Origin: Methanoregulaceae archaeon
GTDB lineage: Archaea; Halobacteriota; Methanomicrobia; Methanomicrobiales; Methanospirillaceae
Reading direction: 5' to 3'
Length of the DNA stretch: 64,000 bases
NCBI GenBank assembly: GCA_015660965.1
Contig: JACTVG010000002.1
Span: forward strand, 62,001 to 126,000
Shown here: positions 47,393-57,245 of the stretch, in pieces
Layout of the letters: each line of letters opens with the position of its first letter
How positions within the stretch are numbered: the stretch's first letter is position 1
Notes under the pieces: model-generated
Seen by the model: only the letters and a program-made list of their open reading frames with translations
Databases searched by the model: none
What the model was told of the DNA's origin: nothing
Program-made: the position numbers and the translations under genes

Positions 47393-48368
47393 ATACCCAA
47401 AAAGCTGGCAGGAAAAATGTACTTCGATAGATCACCTTGAAGATGTTGCTAGTGGTCTTTCTGTCCTTACCTCATCAGGAAAAATTCTTCGGCGTGGATA
47501 TACAACTGGTACAACGGCTGCTGCAGCCTGTAAAGCAGCAACACTATCTTTAAAATCTGAAGTTTCATGTGTTCGTATTTTAATTCCCTGCGGAATCGAA
47601 GTTGATGTACCGGTAGTTGCTAAAGATGGGAGAGCATCCTGCCGGAAATATGCTGGTGATTATCACAAAGATATGACTGCGGGTCTTGAATTTATTGCAG
47701 AAGCATCTTTGCAGGATATAGGTATTGATCTTGTAACTGGGGTGGGTATTGGAACTTTTATACGTGATACAGCACGATTTAAATCTGGTGTACCTGCGAT
47801 CACACCAGGACCTCTTTCCTGTATCCTTCAATCAATTGAAGAGGCTCTTAATATGACAAATATAACTGGTGTGTCTGTTACTCTTTCTGCACCTTTAGGC
47901 GTCGAGGTAGCAAAAAAAACACTTAACTTTCGTGTTGGTGTAGAAAGAGGAATATCAGTCCTTGGTTCAACGGGACTTGTAGAACCTTGGGATGACCATC
48001 TAACTGAATCCATATTAGATCGAATTTCAGCTTCTAACCGGGTTGTATTAACAACGGGAAGAATTGGATTACGATATTCTCGCCTCAGTTATCCCAATTA
48101 TGAAGTAGTTCTTATAGGTTCAAAAATAGATGATGCTCTTGATGTTGCAAAAGGAGAAGTTATTCTCTTTGGACTTCCTGCTTTAATCCTCAAGCATATC
48201 AATCCTAATATTCTTGACGGAACAGGTTACAAAACTATTGAAGAATTCTCTAATTCGCCCAAGTTTGGAAATATCGTCCGAAAAACCCTTTACGAATTTT
48301 CTGTTCGGTTTCCATTGATCAAGGTGGTCCTAATAAATCGTCAAGGCACAATAATTGGTGGAAGATAA
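47367..48368 (+). CDS. cbiD: Cobalt-precorrin-5B C1-methyltransferase
   Basis: About 333 residues from ATG 47367. LRRGYTTGTTAAAACKAA is the CbiD signature, and the TPGPLS and SAPLGVEVAKKTLN segments follow. It methylates C1. Overlaps cbiC by 26 bases and cbiE by one (TAATG). Confidence 0.94.
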   Translation: MLDPVTGFKYPKSWQEKCTSIDHLEDVASGLSVLTSSGKILRRGYTTGTTAAAACKAATLSLKSEVSCVRILIPCGIEVDVPVVAKDGRASCRKYAGDYHKDMTAGLEFIAEASLQDIGIDLVTGVGIGTFIRDTARFKSGVPAITPGPLSCILQSIEEALNMTNITGVSVTLSAPLGVEVAKKTLNFRVGVERGISVLGSTGLVEPWDDHLTESILDRISASNRVVLTTGRIGLRYSRLSYPNYEVVLIGSKIDDALDVAKGEVILFGLPALILKHINPNILDGTGYKTIEEFSNSPKFGNIVRKTLYEFSVRFPLIKVVLINRQGTIIGGR

Positions 48369-48949
48369 TGAAAATCGTTGGGGTTGGGTGCGGGCCGGGA
48401 TTGTTAACTGAAGTGGCAATTCAAGTAATTAAAAATGCATCTATTATCTATGGTTCAGATAGGGCAATCGAACTTGCCCACCCACATATATTACCGAATT
48501 GTTTAGTAAAAACAATTGATGACTTCAAATCATTACATAAATTACCAAACGAAGCAGTTGTCCTTTCTACGGGTGATCCAATGCTTGCCGGGCTTGGATA
48601 TTTGAATGGTGAAGTAATATCGGGTATTTCGTCACTTCAGATAGCAGCTGCACGACTAAGGATACCCATGGCAAGAATTGTTTCTATCGTAGCCCATGGT
48701 AAAGGACACAAACAGGGAATGCATGATACAATAAAAGAAATAAAGCAGAAAAAAATTGTATTTCTCCTTGCAGATCCCAAATTTAATGTTCAAGAATTAT
48801 TTAAGAAATTGCGAGATCTTCGTCTACCATTACAAATTGCTGTCTGCGAGAATTTGGGATATCTTGAAGAGCGAATTGAAATCGGATCTGTTGAGTCACC
48901 TCCAAAAGTCAGTGCGGATCTCTTTTCACTTTTAATCGGCAATTTTTAA
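48368..48949 (+). CDS. cbiE: Cobalt-precorrin-7 C5-methyltransferase
   Basis: 193 residues, tetrapyrrole methylase fold. GVGCGPGLLTEVAIQVI opens it, followed by ADPKFNVQELFKKLRDL. It methylates C5 together with CbiT. Last gene of the operon. The pathway enzymes cbiJ, cbiA and the cobaltochelatase are not in the window. Confidence 0.92.
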   Translation: MKIVGVGCGPGLLTEVAIQVIKNASIIYGSDRAIELAHPHILPNCLVKTIDDFKSLHKLPNEAVVLSTGDPMLAGLGYLNGEVISGISSLQIAAARLRIPMARIVSIVAHGKGHKQGMHDTIKEIKQKKIVFLLADPKFNVQELFKKLRDLRLPLQIAVCENLGYLEERIEIGSVESPPKVSADLFSLLIGNF

Positions 48950-49038
48950 TCTATTCCATTTTATTAAATTTTTAAAAAAGATAGGAACCAAAAGTCTTTT
49001 TCACATCCTGTAGATATTGTGTATAGGAGATTATAACG

Positions 49039-49215
49039 ATGGAAAAAACAACGAAGACCCAAATCAGTCTTGGATTATTCGTAATTGGATTTATTATGAT
49101 TATCATTCAAGATTTAAAACAACTTGCGACCATACCCTTTGGTTTTCAATTACCATACGCAATCATGTTTTATCTCGGGCTCATCTTTATGGCGCTTGGT
49201 TATTTCCTAAAATAA
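49039..49215 (+). CDS. Small two-helix membrane protein
   Basis: 58 residues: MEKTTKTQISLGLFVIGFI, cut for length, then two hydrophobic segments (about 10-25 and 37-55) and a short basic tail. AGGAG lies nine bases before the ATG. It lies 90 bases after cbiE, possibly a read-through member of the operon. The function is unknown. Confidence 0.65.
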   Translation: MEKTTKTQISLGLFVIGFIMIIIQDLKQLATIPFGFQLPYAIMFYLGLIFMALGYFLK

Positions 49216-49224
49216 AAAAATAAA

Positions 49225-50025
49225 TCATTCTTTAGTGTTAGATTCCGATTTTTTGTTATTTTCAATCTGTTTTGTTTTATCCTTTTTTTCACTTTGTTCT
49301 GACCTAGATAACGCCATACCACAATGTGGACAACAGATAAGATCCTCTTGATTTTTCCGAAAATCAATAACCTCAATAAATCCTGAAGCGAGAATAGCGG
49401 TTGGTAAAGCAAAGACACCTATACCAATTAAGACCACAATTCCTCCAATGAACTGTCCTAATGGTGTGATTGGGTACATATCCCCATAACCGATCGTGGC
49501 AAGTGTGACAACCCCCCACCACATCGCATGGGGAATGCTGGAAAATTTCTGAGGTTGTGCATCATGCTCGGCGTAATACATTAAGCTTGATGCAATAACC
49601 AATATCATTAGAAGGATACATATCGCTACGATGATATCCTCTTTCTTTTTTGCGAGAACTTCTTCAAATAATTGTAGAGATTCAGAATATCTTCCAAGCT
49701 TCAATATTCTAACAATACGTATCAGTCTCAATTCTCGTAGGAACCTTAGATCGAATGGAATTACCATTGGTATATAGAATGGTAAAATCGCCAGTAGATC
49801 GATAATTGCATAGGGTGTAAGTGCATAGCGAATACGCTCAAAAATAGGAGTCTGATTTTTTGTGTGTAATGTACATACCCATAAGCGAAGGATGTACTCT
49901 ATTGTGAATACAATAACCGAAAAAACATCAATCACTAAAAATTCTTGATAAAACTGAAGATGAACACCTTGAACGGTTTCCATGATGACAATGAAGACAT
50001 TTATAATAATCAGGGCGGACATCAA
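49225..50025 (-). CDS. Voltage-gated potassium channel
   Basis: 266 residues from TTG 50025 (ATG 50022). Six-helix Kv design: S4 carries regularly spaced Arg (FLRELRLIRIVRILKLGR) and the pore has the filter TLATIGYGDMYP. A C-terminal CPHC pair lies in a polar tail. The frame is open upstream of the annotated start to at least 50112 and continues in typical channel sequence (QYVFSVLESDGGSKASRIF), so the annotated start cuts into S1. No ATG/GTG/TTG exists in that stretch; see findings. Confidence 0.9.
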   Translation of the reverse strand: MMSALIIINVFIVIMETVQGVHLQFYQEFLVIDVFSVIVFTIEYILRLWVCTLHTKNQTPIFERIRYALTPYAIIDLLAILPFYIPMVIPFDLRFLRELRLIRIVRILKLGRYSESLQLFEEVLAKKKEDIIVAICILLMILVIASSLMYYAEHDAQPQKFSSIPHAMWWGVVTLATIGYGDMYPITPLGQFIGGIVVLIGIGVFALPTAILASGFIEVIDFRKNQEDLICCPHCGMALSRSEQSEKKDKTKQIENNKKSESNTKE

Positions 50026-50259
50026 GTAATTAAAAATCCTACTCGCTTTACTTCCTCCATCTGATTCGAGAACAGAGAATACGTATTGTTTTATCGATTG
50101 TAAAGTTGGAATATAAACACCCTTTCGAAATTGTCCCTTTAACGCATCTAAACTTACATATGCAATTGTTAATTAAAATCTTATGTTTTTATATCAAATT
50201 TTTTTTGAAAAATGTAATCAATCGTGATATGTAAAGTTTTCATTAAGATTAAATAAAAA

Positions 50260-50790
50260 TTAAGTTGGTTTTTCATTGGCCTGTTTTTTTGATTCTTCTT
50301 TATCAATGCCAACTTTAATCTCACATTGACGATCTCCCATACACATCGCTCTCACATATCGTGATGAATACTTAGGATTAAATTTTTTCATAGATGTGAG
50401 ATTAAATGCTAGACAGCGGCGGAATGCCTGTTCTACATCAGAACCAATGGTTCTTAACTCGTTGGCGAAAGGACAGCGTTTTACAATAATTACCGCACCA
50501 TCTTCACCAACCTCAAGAATTTCTCCTTTGTAATCAGGTCCAAACAAAATCATCATTACTATTCTCATGCTTTGGGCAAGATCTTGTGAATTTTTGATAG
50601 GAAGTTGGAGAGACCGTGCAATATCAAAAGAAAGATTACCAAGTTCTACCCAGATTCTTTGCTCTAATTCATCAAACCGCTTTCCGACTTCAGGACGGAA
50701 TACAACTTCATACATTGCAGGAAGACTTGCAGCTAATTGTGAAGAAAGTTTCCATTTCATATCATCGGGAATGGATTTGAGATCTGGCAT
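50260..50790 (-). CDS. Conserved protein with CPFANEL ... MCMGDRQC pattern
   Basis: 176 residues. Cysteines lie in RCPFANELR, RRCLAF and MCMGDRQCEI near the C-terminus, suggesting metal or cofactor binding. The first ~90 residues are helical and charged. I do not recognise the family with certainty; similar sequence occurs in methanogens. Ends in an acidic/basic tail. No operon partner is evident. Confidence 0.65.
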   Translation of the reverse strand: MPDLKSIPDDMKWKLSSQLAASLPAMYEVVFRPEVGKRFDELEQRIWVELGNLSFDIARSLQLPIKNSQDLAQSMRIVMMILFGPDYKGEILEVGEDGAVIIVKRCPFANELRTIGSDVEQAFRRCLAFNLTSMKKFNPKYSSRYVRAMCMGDRQCEIKVGIDKEESKKQANEKPT

Positions 50791-50868
50791 GTTGGGTACT
50801 CCATTTTGATTGATGTTATGGTTTTGGATGGAATATCAATCCATGGGTTGGAAACACTCATCAACGAA

Positions 50869-51768
50869 TCAAGTTTCTCGTATCTTTAGTGTACTATGAT
50901 CACGTATTAGGAACCCCTCTTTAACTAATTCAGAAATGATCTTTTTGATTCTCTCTCGTTCTCTTGGAATTTGACTTATAATATCGGTTTCCTTCAGTTT
51001 GGTTTTTTGCACTATTATTCGCAATACTCTCCCTCGCAACTCACGGTTGGAATTTTCAAATTGTGACTGTCTTGTGTAGTGAGCACTTCTTCTATTTGGG
51101 TTGACAATTTCTTTTTTTAACACCGATCCAAAATCCATCAAAGCCCAATACCAAATTCTAGGATTTTTCTTGTCAAGAGTTTGGTCAACTAAAGGCAGAA
51201 TTTCATGGTCGGATACAGATGTTCGATCTCCAAAAAAGAAATAAATAAATACACGCCGGATATTCGTTTCGATAAAAACTACTGGTAAGTTAAATGCAAA
51301 TGTAGCTATTGAACAAGCAGTTGAGTGCCCAATACCAGGAAAAGTCTCAAGTATTTCAATATTCGAAGGAAGGTGACCATCAAATTCCTTTATGACCTGC
51401 TGTGCACACTTTTGTAGAGCGATAATCCGTCGGTTATACCCCATACCTTGCCAAACGGTTAGTACTTTTAATAATGGTGCTTCTGCCAAACATGAAAAAG
51501 AAGGAAACTCAGATATAAATTTAGGATATTTTTTGATTACTCGTTCAACTTGGGTTTGCTGGAGCATGATTTCTGAAACGAGGATATTATAGGGATTGGT
51601 TGTGTGCCGCCACCCAAGATCCCTCCCAAACTTTTTATAATAATCAAGAATGATTTTTTGAAATTTTGAAATTGTATTGGCATTAACACCCTCATTAGCA
51701 ATTAGCATTCTGCATTTCTCGATTTCTTTTAAATTAAGATTCGAATTCGAACAAGAATTAATATTCAT
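50869..51768 (-). CDS. MutY/Nth-family DNA glycosylase lacking the Fe-S cluster ligands
   Basis: About 299 residues from ATG 51768, five bases beyond the mutL stop codon. The MutY-type core is clear: ILVSEIMLQQTQVERV, with the catalytic-Glu position, and the helix-hairpin-helix LETFPGIGHSTACSI. VVFIETNIRRV holds the place of the catalytic Asp in E-T-N. After this MutY proteins carry four Cys for a 4Fe-4S cluster; here LMDFGSVLKKEIVNPNRR has none. A clusterless glycosylase is likely. A longer upstream ATG overlaps mutL. Confidence 0.85.
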   Translation of the reverse strand: MNINSCSNSNLNLKEIEKCRMLIANEGVNANTISKFQKIILDYYKKFGRDLGWRHTTNPYNILVSEIMLQQTQVERVIKKYPKFISEFPSFSCLAEAPLLKVLTVWQGMGYNRRIIALQKCAQQVIKEFDGHLPSNIEILETFPGIGHSTACSIATFAFNLPVVFIETNIRRVFIYFFFGDRTSVSDHEILPLVDQTLDKKNPRIWYWALMDFGSVLKKEIVNPNRRSAHYTRQSQFENSNRELRGRVLRIIVQKTKLKETDIISQIPRERERIKKIISELVKEGFLIRDHSTLKIRET

Positions 51769-51772
51769 GGCA

Positions 51773-53566
51773 TTATGTGCGTTTAAACATGAAGTCAAGT
51801 TGTTGCCGAGAAAATCGGATCATTGTTGGTCTACCATGTGGACATGTATATGGATTTTTTGTTTTTCTCAATTGTTGAATAAGACGTTGGCATTGTTCTC
51901 CGGTACATGCGGTACCAGCTTTAATTGCACTTCGACAAGCAATAATTCGCGTAATTTTTTCACGGTAACTTACTGAACGAAGAGGTTCTTCTTGAATCAA
52001 ATCATCAATAATATCATTAATAACCTCGGTCTGTTCGAGCCTACCCAAAACGACCGGAATAGCCCGAACAAGAAATGTATTTTTTCCAAATTCTTCAATA
52101 AGAAATCCCTCATTTGCAAGAGATGGTAGTAAATCATGAAGGATAGCTGCATCCTTTCCAGTTCGATGGAGTGTTTTGGGAGTAATGAGTTCCTGCGATT
52201 GCCGAATACTTTCATCCTGAACACTCACCAGTTCGTACATAACACGTTCATGAGCTGCATGTTGATCGATAAGAATCAGAGTTCCCTCAATAGTTGAAGC
52301 AAGAATGTAAATTCCTCCAAACTGACCTATTACATCCATTTCAGGAATGAGACTTTGATCGGGAAGAATTCCTGTTAAAAGTTCAGTTTGACGTAATTGT
52401 CGGTCAGAAGTAGAAGATCCAGTATGGGTCGGCCCAATCGAAATATAATCACTGATAGATCTATGAATAAATTGTTCTTTATCAGATAGAGATTTAGTAA
52501 TTAGTTTAATGTTATTCGGAACTCGAAATTGGACGGCAGGAATCAAGTCGGATTTCAACAAAGCAGCAGAGATTGATTCTTGAACTGCAGAACAGATTTC
52601 TTGTTCTCTGTTCATTCTCACTTGCTTTTTTGTAGGATGCACGTTAACATCAACCAATGTGGTATCAATTGTTAAGTAAAGGAACGTAACAGGAAATCGT
52701 TCTTTTGGAAGGAGAGTACCGTACCCTTTCAAAATAGCCATGTTGATTGATGGAGAAGAAATTATCCGTCCATTAATAGCAATTAGCATATGACTTAGAT
52801 TTTTACGAAATAGTGAAGGTTTTGAGATATAACCTGAAACAGACATGAATGGCGTACTAAGGTCGATGGGAATCAGGTCGCGGACAAATTCATTCCCAAA
52901 AATACGTATAATTGTATTAAGAAGATTAGAAGATCTTTCGGTTGTCAGCAATTCATTTCCATTGTGAATTAATTTGAATCCAATCTCTGGATGTGCAAGA
53001 GCAATACTTTCAACAGTACTAACGATATGAGTAATTTCTGTGTTAAGCTTTTTTAAGAATTTTCGCCGTACAGGGGTGTTGTAAAATAAATCTTGGACAA
53101 GGATATTAGTACCTTCTGGTGTTCCCACCTCACTTGTATCCTGAATTATTCCAGACTCAATATAAAGCCTCGTACCAGCACCCGAATTGTTACCGTGGGT
53201 TTTTGTCCATAACGTTACTTTTGAAACAGAAGCAATACTTGCAAGAGCTTCACCTCGAAATCCCAAGGTTGATATCGAATTCAAATCGGAAATGGTATGG
53301 ATTTTACTTGTTGCATGTGGTGTGAATGCAAGGATTGCATCATGGGGAGTCATTCCAATACCGTCATCAACAACCCGAATATCAGCAATTACAGACTTTG
53401 AAGATTTAATCTCAATGCGGATAGTTCCTGCATGTGCATCAATTGAGTTTTCGACCAATTCTTTGACGACAGAACCAGGCCGTTCTACTACTTCTCCTGC
53501 TGCGATTTTCGTTACAGTTATCGGGTCGAGAATGTGGATTGTACGGCCTATTTCGTTATCCATCAT
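51773..53566 (-). CDS. mutL: DNA mismatch repair protein MutL
   Basis: 597 residues. GHKL ATPase motifs IAAGEVVERP, DDGIGM and LGFRGEALASIASVSK are present. The C-terminal endonuclease motif DQHAAHERVMYE is intact, as are ACRSAIKAG and CPHGRP, so this is an endonuclease-type MutL. It overlaps mutS by four bases (ATGA). Confidence 0.96.
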   Translation of the reverse strand: MMDNEIGRTIHILDPITVTKIAAGEVVERPGSVVKELVENSIDAHAGTIRIEIKSSKSVIADIRVVDDGIGMTPHDAILAFTPHATSKIHTISDLNSISTLGFRGEALASIASVSKVTLWTKTHGNNSGAGTRLYIESGIIQDTSEVGTPEGTNILVQDLFYNTPVRRKFLKKLNTEITHIVSTVESIALAHPEIGFKLIHNGNELLTTERSSNLLNTIIRIFGNEFVRDLIPIDLSTPFMSVSGYISKPSLFRKNLSHMLIAINGRIISSPSINMAILKGYGTLLPKERFPVTFLYLTIDTTLVDVNVHPTKKQVRMNREQEICSAVQESISAALLKSDLIPAVQFRVPNNIKLITKSLSDKEQFIHRSISDYISIGPTHTGSSTSDRQLRQTELLTGILPDQSLIPEMDVIGQFGGIYILASTIEGTLILIDQHAAHERVMYELVSVQDESIRQSQELITPKTLHRTGKDAAILHDLLPSLANEGFLIEEFGKNTFLVRAIPVVLGRLEQTEVINDIIDDLIQEEPLRSVSYREKITRIIACRSAIKAGTACTGEQCQRLIQQLRKTKNPYTCPHGRPTMIRFSRQQLDFMFKRT

Positions 53567-56241
53567 TTATCGTCTCCCATATCAATGAGTCGTGCTTTAA
53601 GCTCGTTGAGTTTTTGGAGAGCTTGAATGGGGGTCATATCATCCGCATTTATTTTTTTAATTTCTTCAATCACAGGGTTGATTGGCGTTTTAGCTGAATG
53701 AACCGATTCGTCGACGAGAAGTAGCTGAGTATATCGTTGAACTTTTTGTGTTGGATCAATAGGTCTACTTATTACTTGGGAGAGAACAGTATCAGCACGA
53801 TCAGTAACTTTTTTGGGAATACCTGCAAGTCGGGCAACGTGAATACCATAACTTTTGTCAGTGGCGCCCGGTATCAGTTTACGTAAAAAGATGACCTCTT
53901 TTTTGGTCTCTTTAACAGCAAAATGGAAGTTTTTAACGCGTTTCAACTCATTTTCAATATTTACAAGTTCATGAAAATGTGTGGCAAAAAGGGTTTTTGG
54001 TCCTGCTTGAGATTTTCCGTGTAAATATTCCAGAACAGATTGTGCAATAGCGTATCCATCAACTGTGCTCGTGCCTCTACCAATTTCATCGAGAATAATA
54101 AGACTTTTGTCAGTTACATTGTTCAAAATATTTGCAAGTTCGAGCATCTCAACCATAAACGTGCTTTGCCCGCTTGAAAGGTCATCAAAAGCTCCAACAC
54201 GTGTGAATATACGATCGATTATTCCTATCGTTGCATGGGTCGCTGGGACAAAACTCCCTGCCTGAGCCATAATACTAATAAGCGCAACGGCTCGCATATA
54301 GGTAGATTTTCCGGCCATATTAGCGCCGGTTATAATCATTATTTGATTTTCTGAACTGGACAGTTCCGTATCGTTCGGTACAAAACCTATCGGTGTACTA
54401 CGTTCTACAACAGGGTGTCTTCCATCACGAATTACAATCCGTTTACTATCTTCAATAACAGGACGGATATATCCGTTTATCTGTGCAACCTCTGCGAGCG
54501 CACAAAAAACGTCAAGTGCCGCAACACCTTTTGCGGTTGCTTGAAGTGAAAGAACTTTTTCTTTGAGTTGCTCAATTAACGCTGAAAAGAGATCTCGTTC
54601 GAGCGCAAGAACTCGCTCATCGGCATTGATAATAAGTCTCTCTTTTTCTTTAAGTTCTGGGATTGTGAAACGTTCACCACTTGCAGTTGTCTGTTTTCGC
54701 TCATAATAATCAGGAACAAGATGAAGATTAGGATGGGTTACATCAATATAGTAACCAAAAATTTTGTTATACCCAATTTTTAGCGATTTGATACCTGTTT
54801 TTTCCCGTTCTTTGCGTTGAAGTTCCGAGATCCAATCTTTTCCTGATGTAAGAATATTTTTTAAGTTATCCAAATCTTTTGAATACCCTGATTGTATAAT
54901 ACCTCCACTTCTAGCAATAGCAGGTGGATCATCAATTATGGCTTTTTGAATAAGGTCTATTGTTTCGGGTAATTCTTTGAGGTTAAATAGGGAATCTCCT
55001 ATTAGTTGGGGCATATCAAGATCCCCATTTTCATTAACAGTTTTTTTGATTCCTGGAATTATTTTCAGCGAAGCGACTAGAGCTTGAAGATCTCTAGGTC
55101 CAGCATTTCCATATGAGATTCTGGCTGCAATTCGTTCAAGGTCTGCAACTCGAACAAATAATGAACGGAGAGAAAGTCTAACAGGTGTCCTTTTTGCAAA
55201 GTATTCTACCGAATCAAGGCGCTGATTAATTTTGGTAATATCTGTGAGGGGACGTGTTAAATATTCACGGAGTAATCGCAACCCCATTGCCGTCTTCGTG
55301 ACATTTAGACATGAAAGAAGAGTACTACCTTTTACTGTACTTCGAATACTATCTATTATCTCAAGATTACGTAATGTAATCCCATCGAGAATCATTCCTT
55401 GATTAGGTCTATGTATGGAAAGACCGCTGACATGAGGAAGTGGCGAATTCTGAGTCTCTTTTGCATACAAGAGAGCAACAGCGGCAGCTCCTAATGCTGA
55501 AGGTTCATTGTCGCACCCATATGCTGCAAGAGATGAAACATGGAAATGGTCAATAAGTATGCGCTTTGCATTTTCATTATCGAACGTTTCATCTCGGAAT
55601 TTATTGACAATTACTCCACGGTTTTTAATATCGGTTATAAGTTCAGAAGAAATCGTGGATGGTACAATACATTCTGCTGGATGGTATCTCGAAATTTCGG
55701 AATAAATTCCATGCGGAATATCTTCCTCTGTGAGCAAGGTAACAAAAAATTCACCCGTTGATATATCAAGAAAAGCAATCCCCCACAAACCTCCTTTAAT
55801 TGGAGGACAGATTGACATTAGATATTGGGCTTCATATGATGGAAGCATTGACGAATCGATAAGAGTGCCGGGGGTTATTACTCGAACTACATCACGTTTC
55901 ACAATCCCTTTAGCATTTTTTGCATCTTCCAGTTGGTCACAAATTGCTACTTTATACCCTTTACCCACGAGCTTAGCGATATACCCCTCAGCTGAGTGAT
56001 ACGGCACTCCAGCAAGAGGAATACGATGGGCAGATCCACGGGAACGAGATGTTAGAACAATTTCTAACTCACGGGAAACCAATTCTGCATCAGTGCCAAA
56101 CGTTTCATAAAAATCACCTATATGGAAAAAGAGGATTGCGTCTGGATATCGCGCTTTGATGGATTGATACTGTTTCATAGCGGGTGAAATCTTTTCGTTT
56201 GAAATTTTCTCCATAATCACGTTTTTGGATATATCGTTCAT
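53563..56241 (-). CDS. mutS: DNA mismatch repair protein MutS
   Basis: 892 residues. The mismatch-binding HIGDFYETF motif is near the N-terminus. The ATPase has ITGANMAGKSTYMRAVALI, DEIGRGTSTVDGYA and TLFATHFHEL. With MutL it forms the repair system. It is transcribed first, then mutL and the glycosylase, as a repair operon. Confidence 0.97.
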   Translation of the reverse strand: MNDISKNVIMEKISNEKISPAMKQYQSIKARYPDAILFFHIGDFYETFGTDAELVSRELEIVLTSRSRGSAHRIPLAGVPYHSAEGYIAKLVGKGYKVAICDQLEDAKNAKGIVKRDVVRVITPGTLIDSSMLPSYEAQYLMSICPPIKGGLWGIAFLDISTGEFFVTLLTEEDIPHGIYSEISRYHPAECIVPSTISSELITDIKNRGVIVNKFRDETFDNENAKRILIDHFHVSSLAAYGCDNEPSALGAAAVALLYAKETQNSPLPHVSGLSIHRPNQGMILDGITLRNLEIIDSIRSTVKGSTLLSCLNVTKTAMGLRLLREYLTRPLTDITKINQRLDSVEYFAKRTPVRLSLRSLFVRVADLERIAARISYGNAGPRDLQALVASLKIIPGIKKTVNENGDLDMPQLIGDSLFNLKELPETIDLIQKAIIDDPPAIARSGGIIQSGYSKDLDNLKNILTSGKDWISELQRKEREKTGIKSLKIGYNKIFGYYIDVTHPNLHLVPDYYERKQTTASGERFTIPELKEKERLIINADERVLALERDLFSALIEQLKEKVLSLQATAKGVAALDVFCALAEVAQINGYIRPVIEDSKRIVIRDGRHPVVERSTPIGFVPNDTELSSSENQIMIITGANMAGKSTYMRAVALISIMAQAGSFVPATHATIGIIDRIFTRVGAFDDLSSGQSTFMVEMLELANILNNVTDKSLIILDEIGRGTSTVDGYAIAQSVLEYLHGKSQAGPKTLFATHFHELVNIENELKRVKNFHFAVKETKKEVIFLRKLIPGATDKSYGIHVARLAGIPKKVTDRADTVLSQVISRPIDPTQKVQRYTQLLLVDESVHSAKTPINPVIEEIKKINADDMTPIQALQKLNELKARLIDMGDDK

Positions 56242-56329
56242 GATTGTAGAAAAGTATCCTCTTTACAGAATTAATACCGATCTGATCTGATTTGGGTAAT
56301 CAAAATAAAATTTTATGAATGTTCTATCG

Positions 56330-57058
56330 TTAGGTCTTCATTATACCATAGATACCAACAATGGGAACTGCTGTAACCGCAGCAATCAATTCATACATTA
56401 ATCCGAGACTGAATGCGGTTGATATCATTGAAAGAATGAGGTTAAGTATGGCGATAATTGGACTGAAATTACTCCAGATAATAAATAAAGAGAATATTAT
56501 TAGTATACTGATACCAATTGCTGCATTTTGGAAATCCTGTCCACTAGGAGAGAGAGAAAGTATAACGCTTCCAATAAGGTAAAGATAGACAAAAAACCAC
56601 CCATTAAAATGGGAAAAAATATTTGTTACAAATATTGTGACGACCGAAGTAATCATTTCATAAAATTCTATGGAAATATTTCCCGAAAGTGAAAGATTTG
56701 ATGGAAAATAACAACCAAAAAATGTCCCGAATATCCATGTCAGCAATGCTAATATTAGAGGGAGAATAAACAGAGGTGCGGTACTAATAATTACAGATCC
56801 AAAGATTGGGATTTTGGGGTTTACATAAGTTACTGAACCTCCTCCTTCTGAGAAAAGGACAACTTTTTTTATTCGTGCACCTGTACACAAACAACCTACT
56901 ATATGGGAAACCTCATGAAGAACTACTCCAGGAAATCGAATTACATAATACAATAACCGAATTGGGACGATATGTGTGTAAAGTCGGTCAAGTCCTATTG
57001 ATATAAAAATGACAACGAACGCCAGTAGAATGAAGTTAATTAATCCTAGTAAGTCCAT
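56330..57058 (-). CDS. Membrane M50-like metallopeptidase family protein
   Basis: About 242 residues from ATG 57058 (a TTG at 57067 is also possible). A membrane-embedded VVLHEVSHIVGC motif gives the HExxH zinc site, as in site-2 proteases. Six or so hydrophobic segments follow. A second zinc-ligand region (NPxxDG-type) is not clear, so activity is uncertain. Confidence 0.78.
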   Translation of the reverse strand: MDLLGLINFILLAFVVIFISIGLDRLYTHIVPIRLLYYVIRFPGVVLHEVSHIVGCLCTGARIKKVVLFSEGGGSVTYVNPKIPIFGSVIISTAPLFILPLILALLTWIFGTFFGCYFPSNLSLSGNISIEFYEMITSVVTIFVTNIFSHFNGWFFVYLYLIGSVILSLSPSGQDFQNAAIGISILIIFSLFIIWSNFSPIIAILNLILSMISTAFSLGLMYELIAAVTAVPIVGIYGIMKT

Positions 57059-57245
57059 AAAACGCAATCGATATCATCGTATTGTTGTTTTGATCAATAA
57101 ATTGTGATGGTGAAATTTTTTGTCTGCTAAAAAATCAACTATTGTACTAGTGAAATCCTCATAAGATTATGACACCTATGAAGCAGTAGGGTGAAAGGAT
57201 AGGTAACGTATCTTCAATTAAAAATTAATATCTTCTCATTTGCAT

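Noticed and set aside
49017-49223. Second open frame of 68 codons over the small membrane gene
   Set aside because: Out of frame with the better-supported 49039-49215 gene, which has a ribosome-binding site and two membrane helices.
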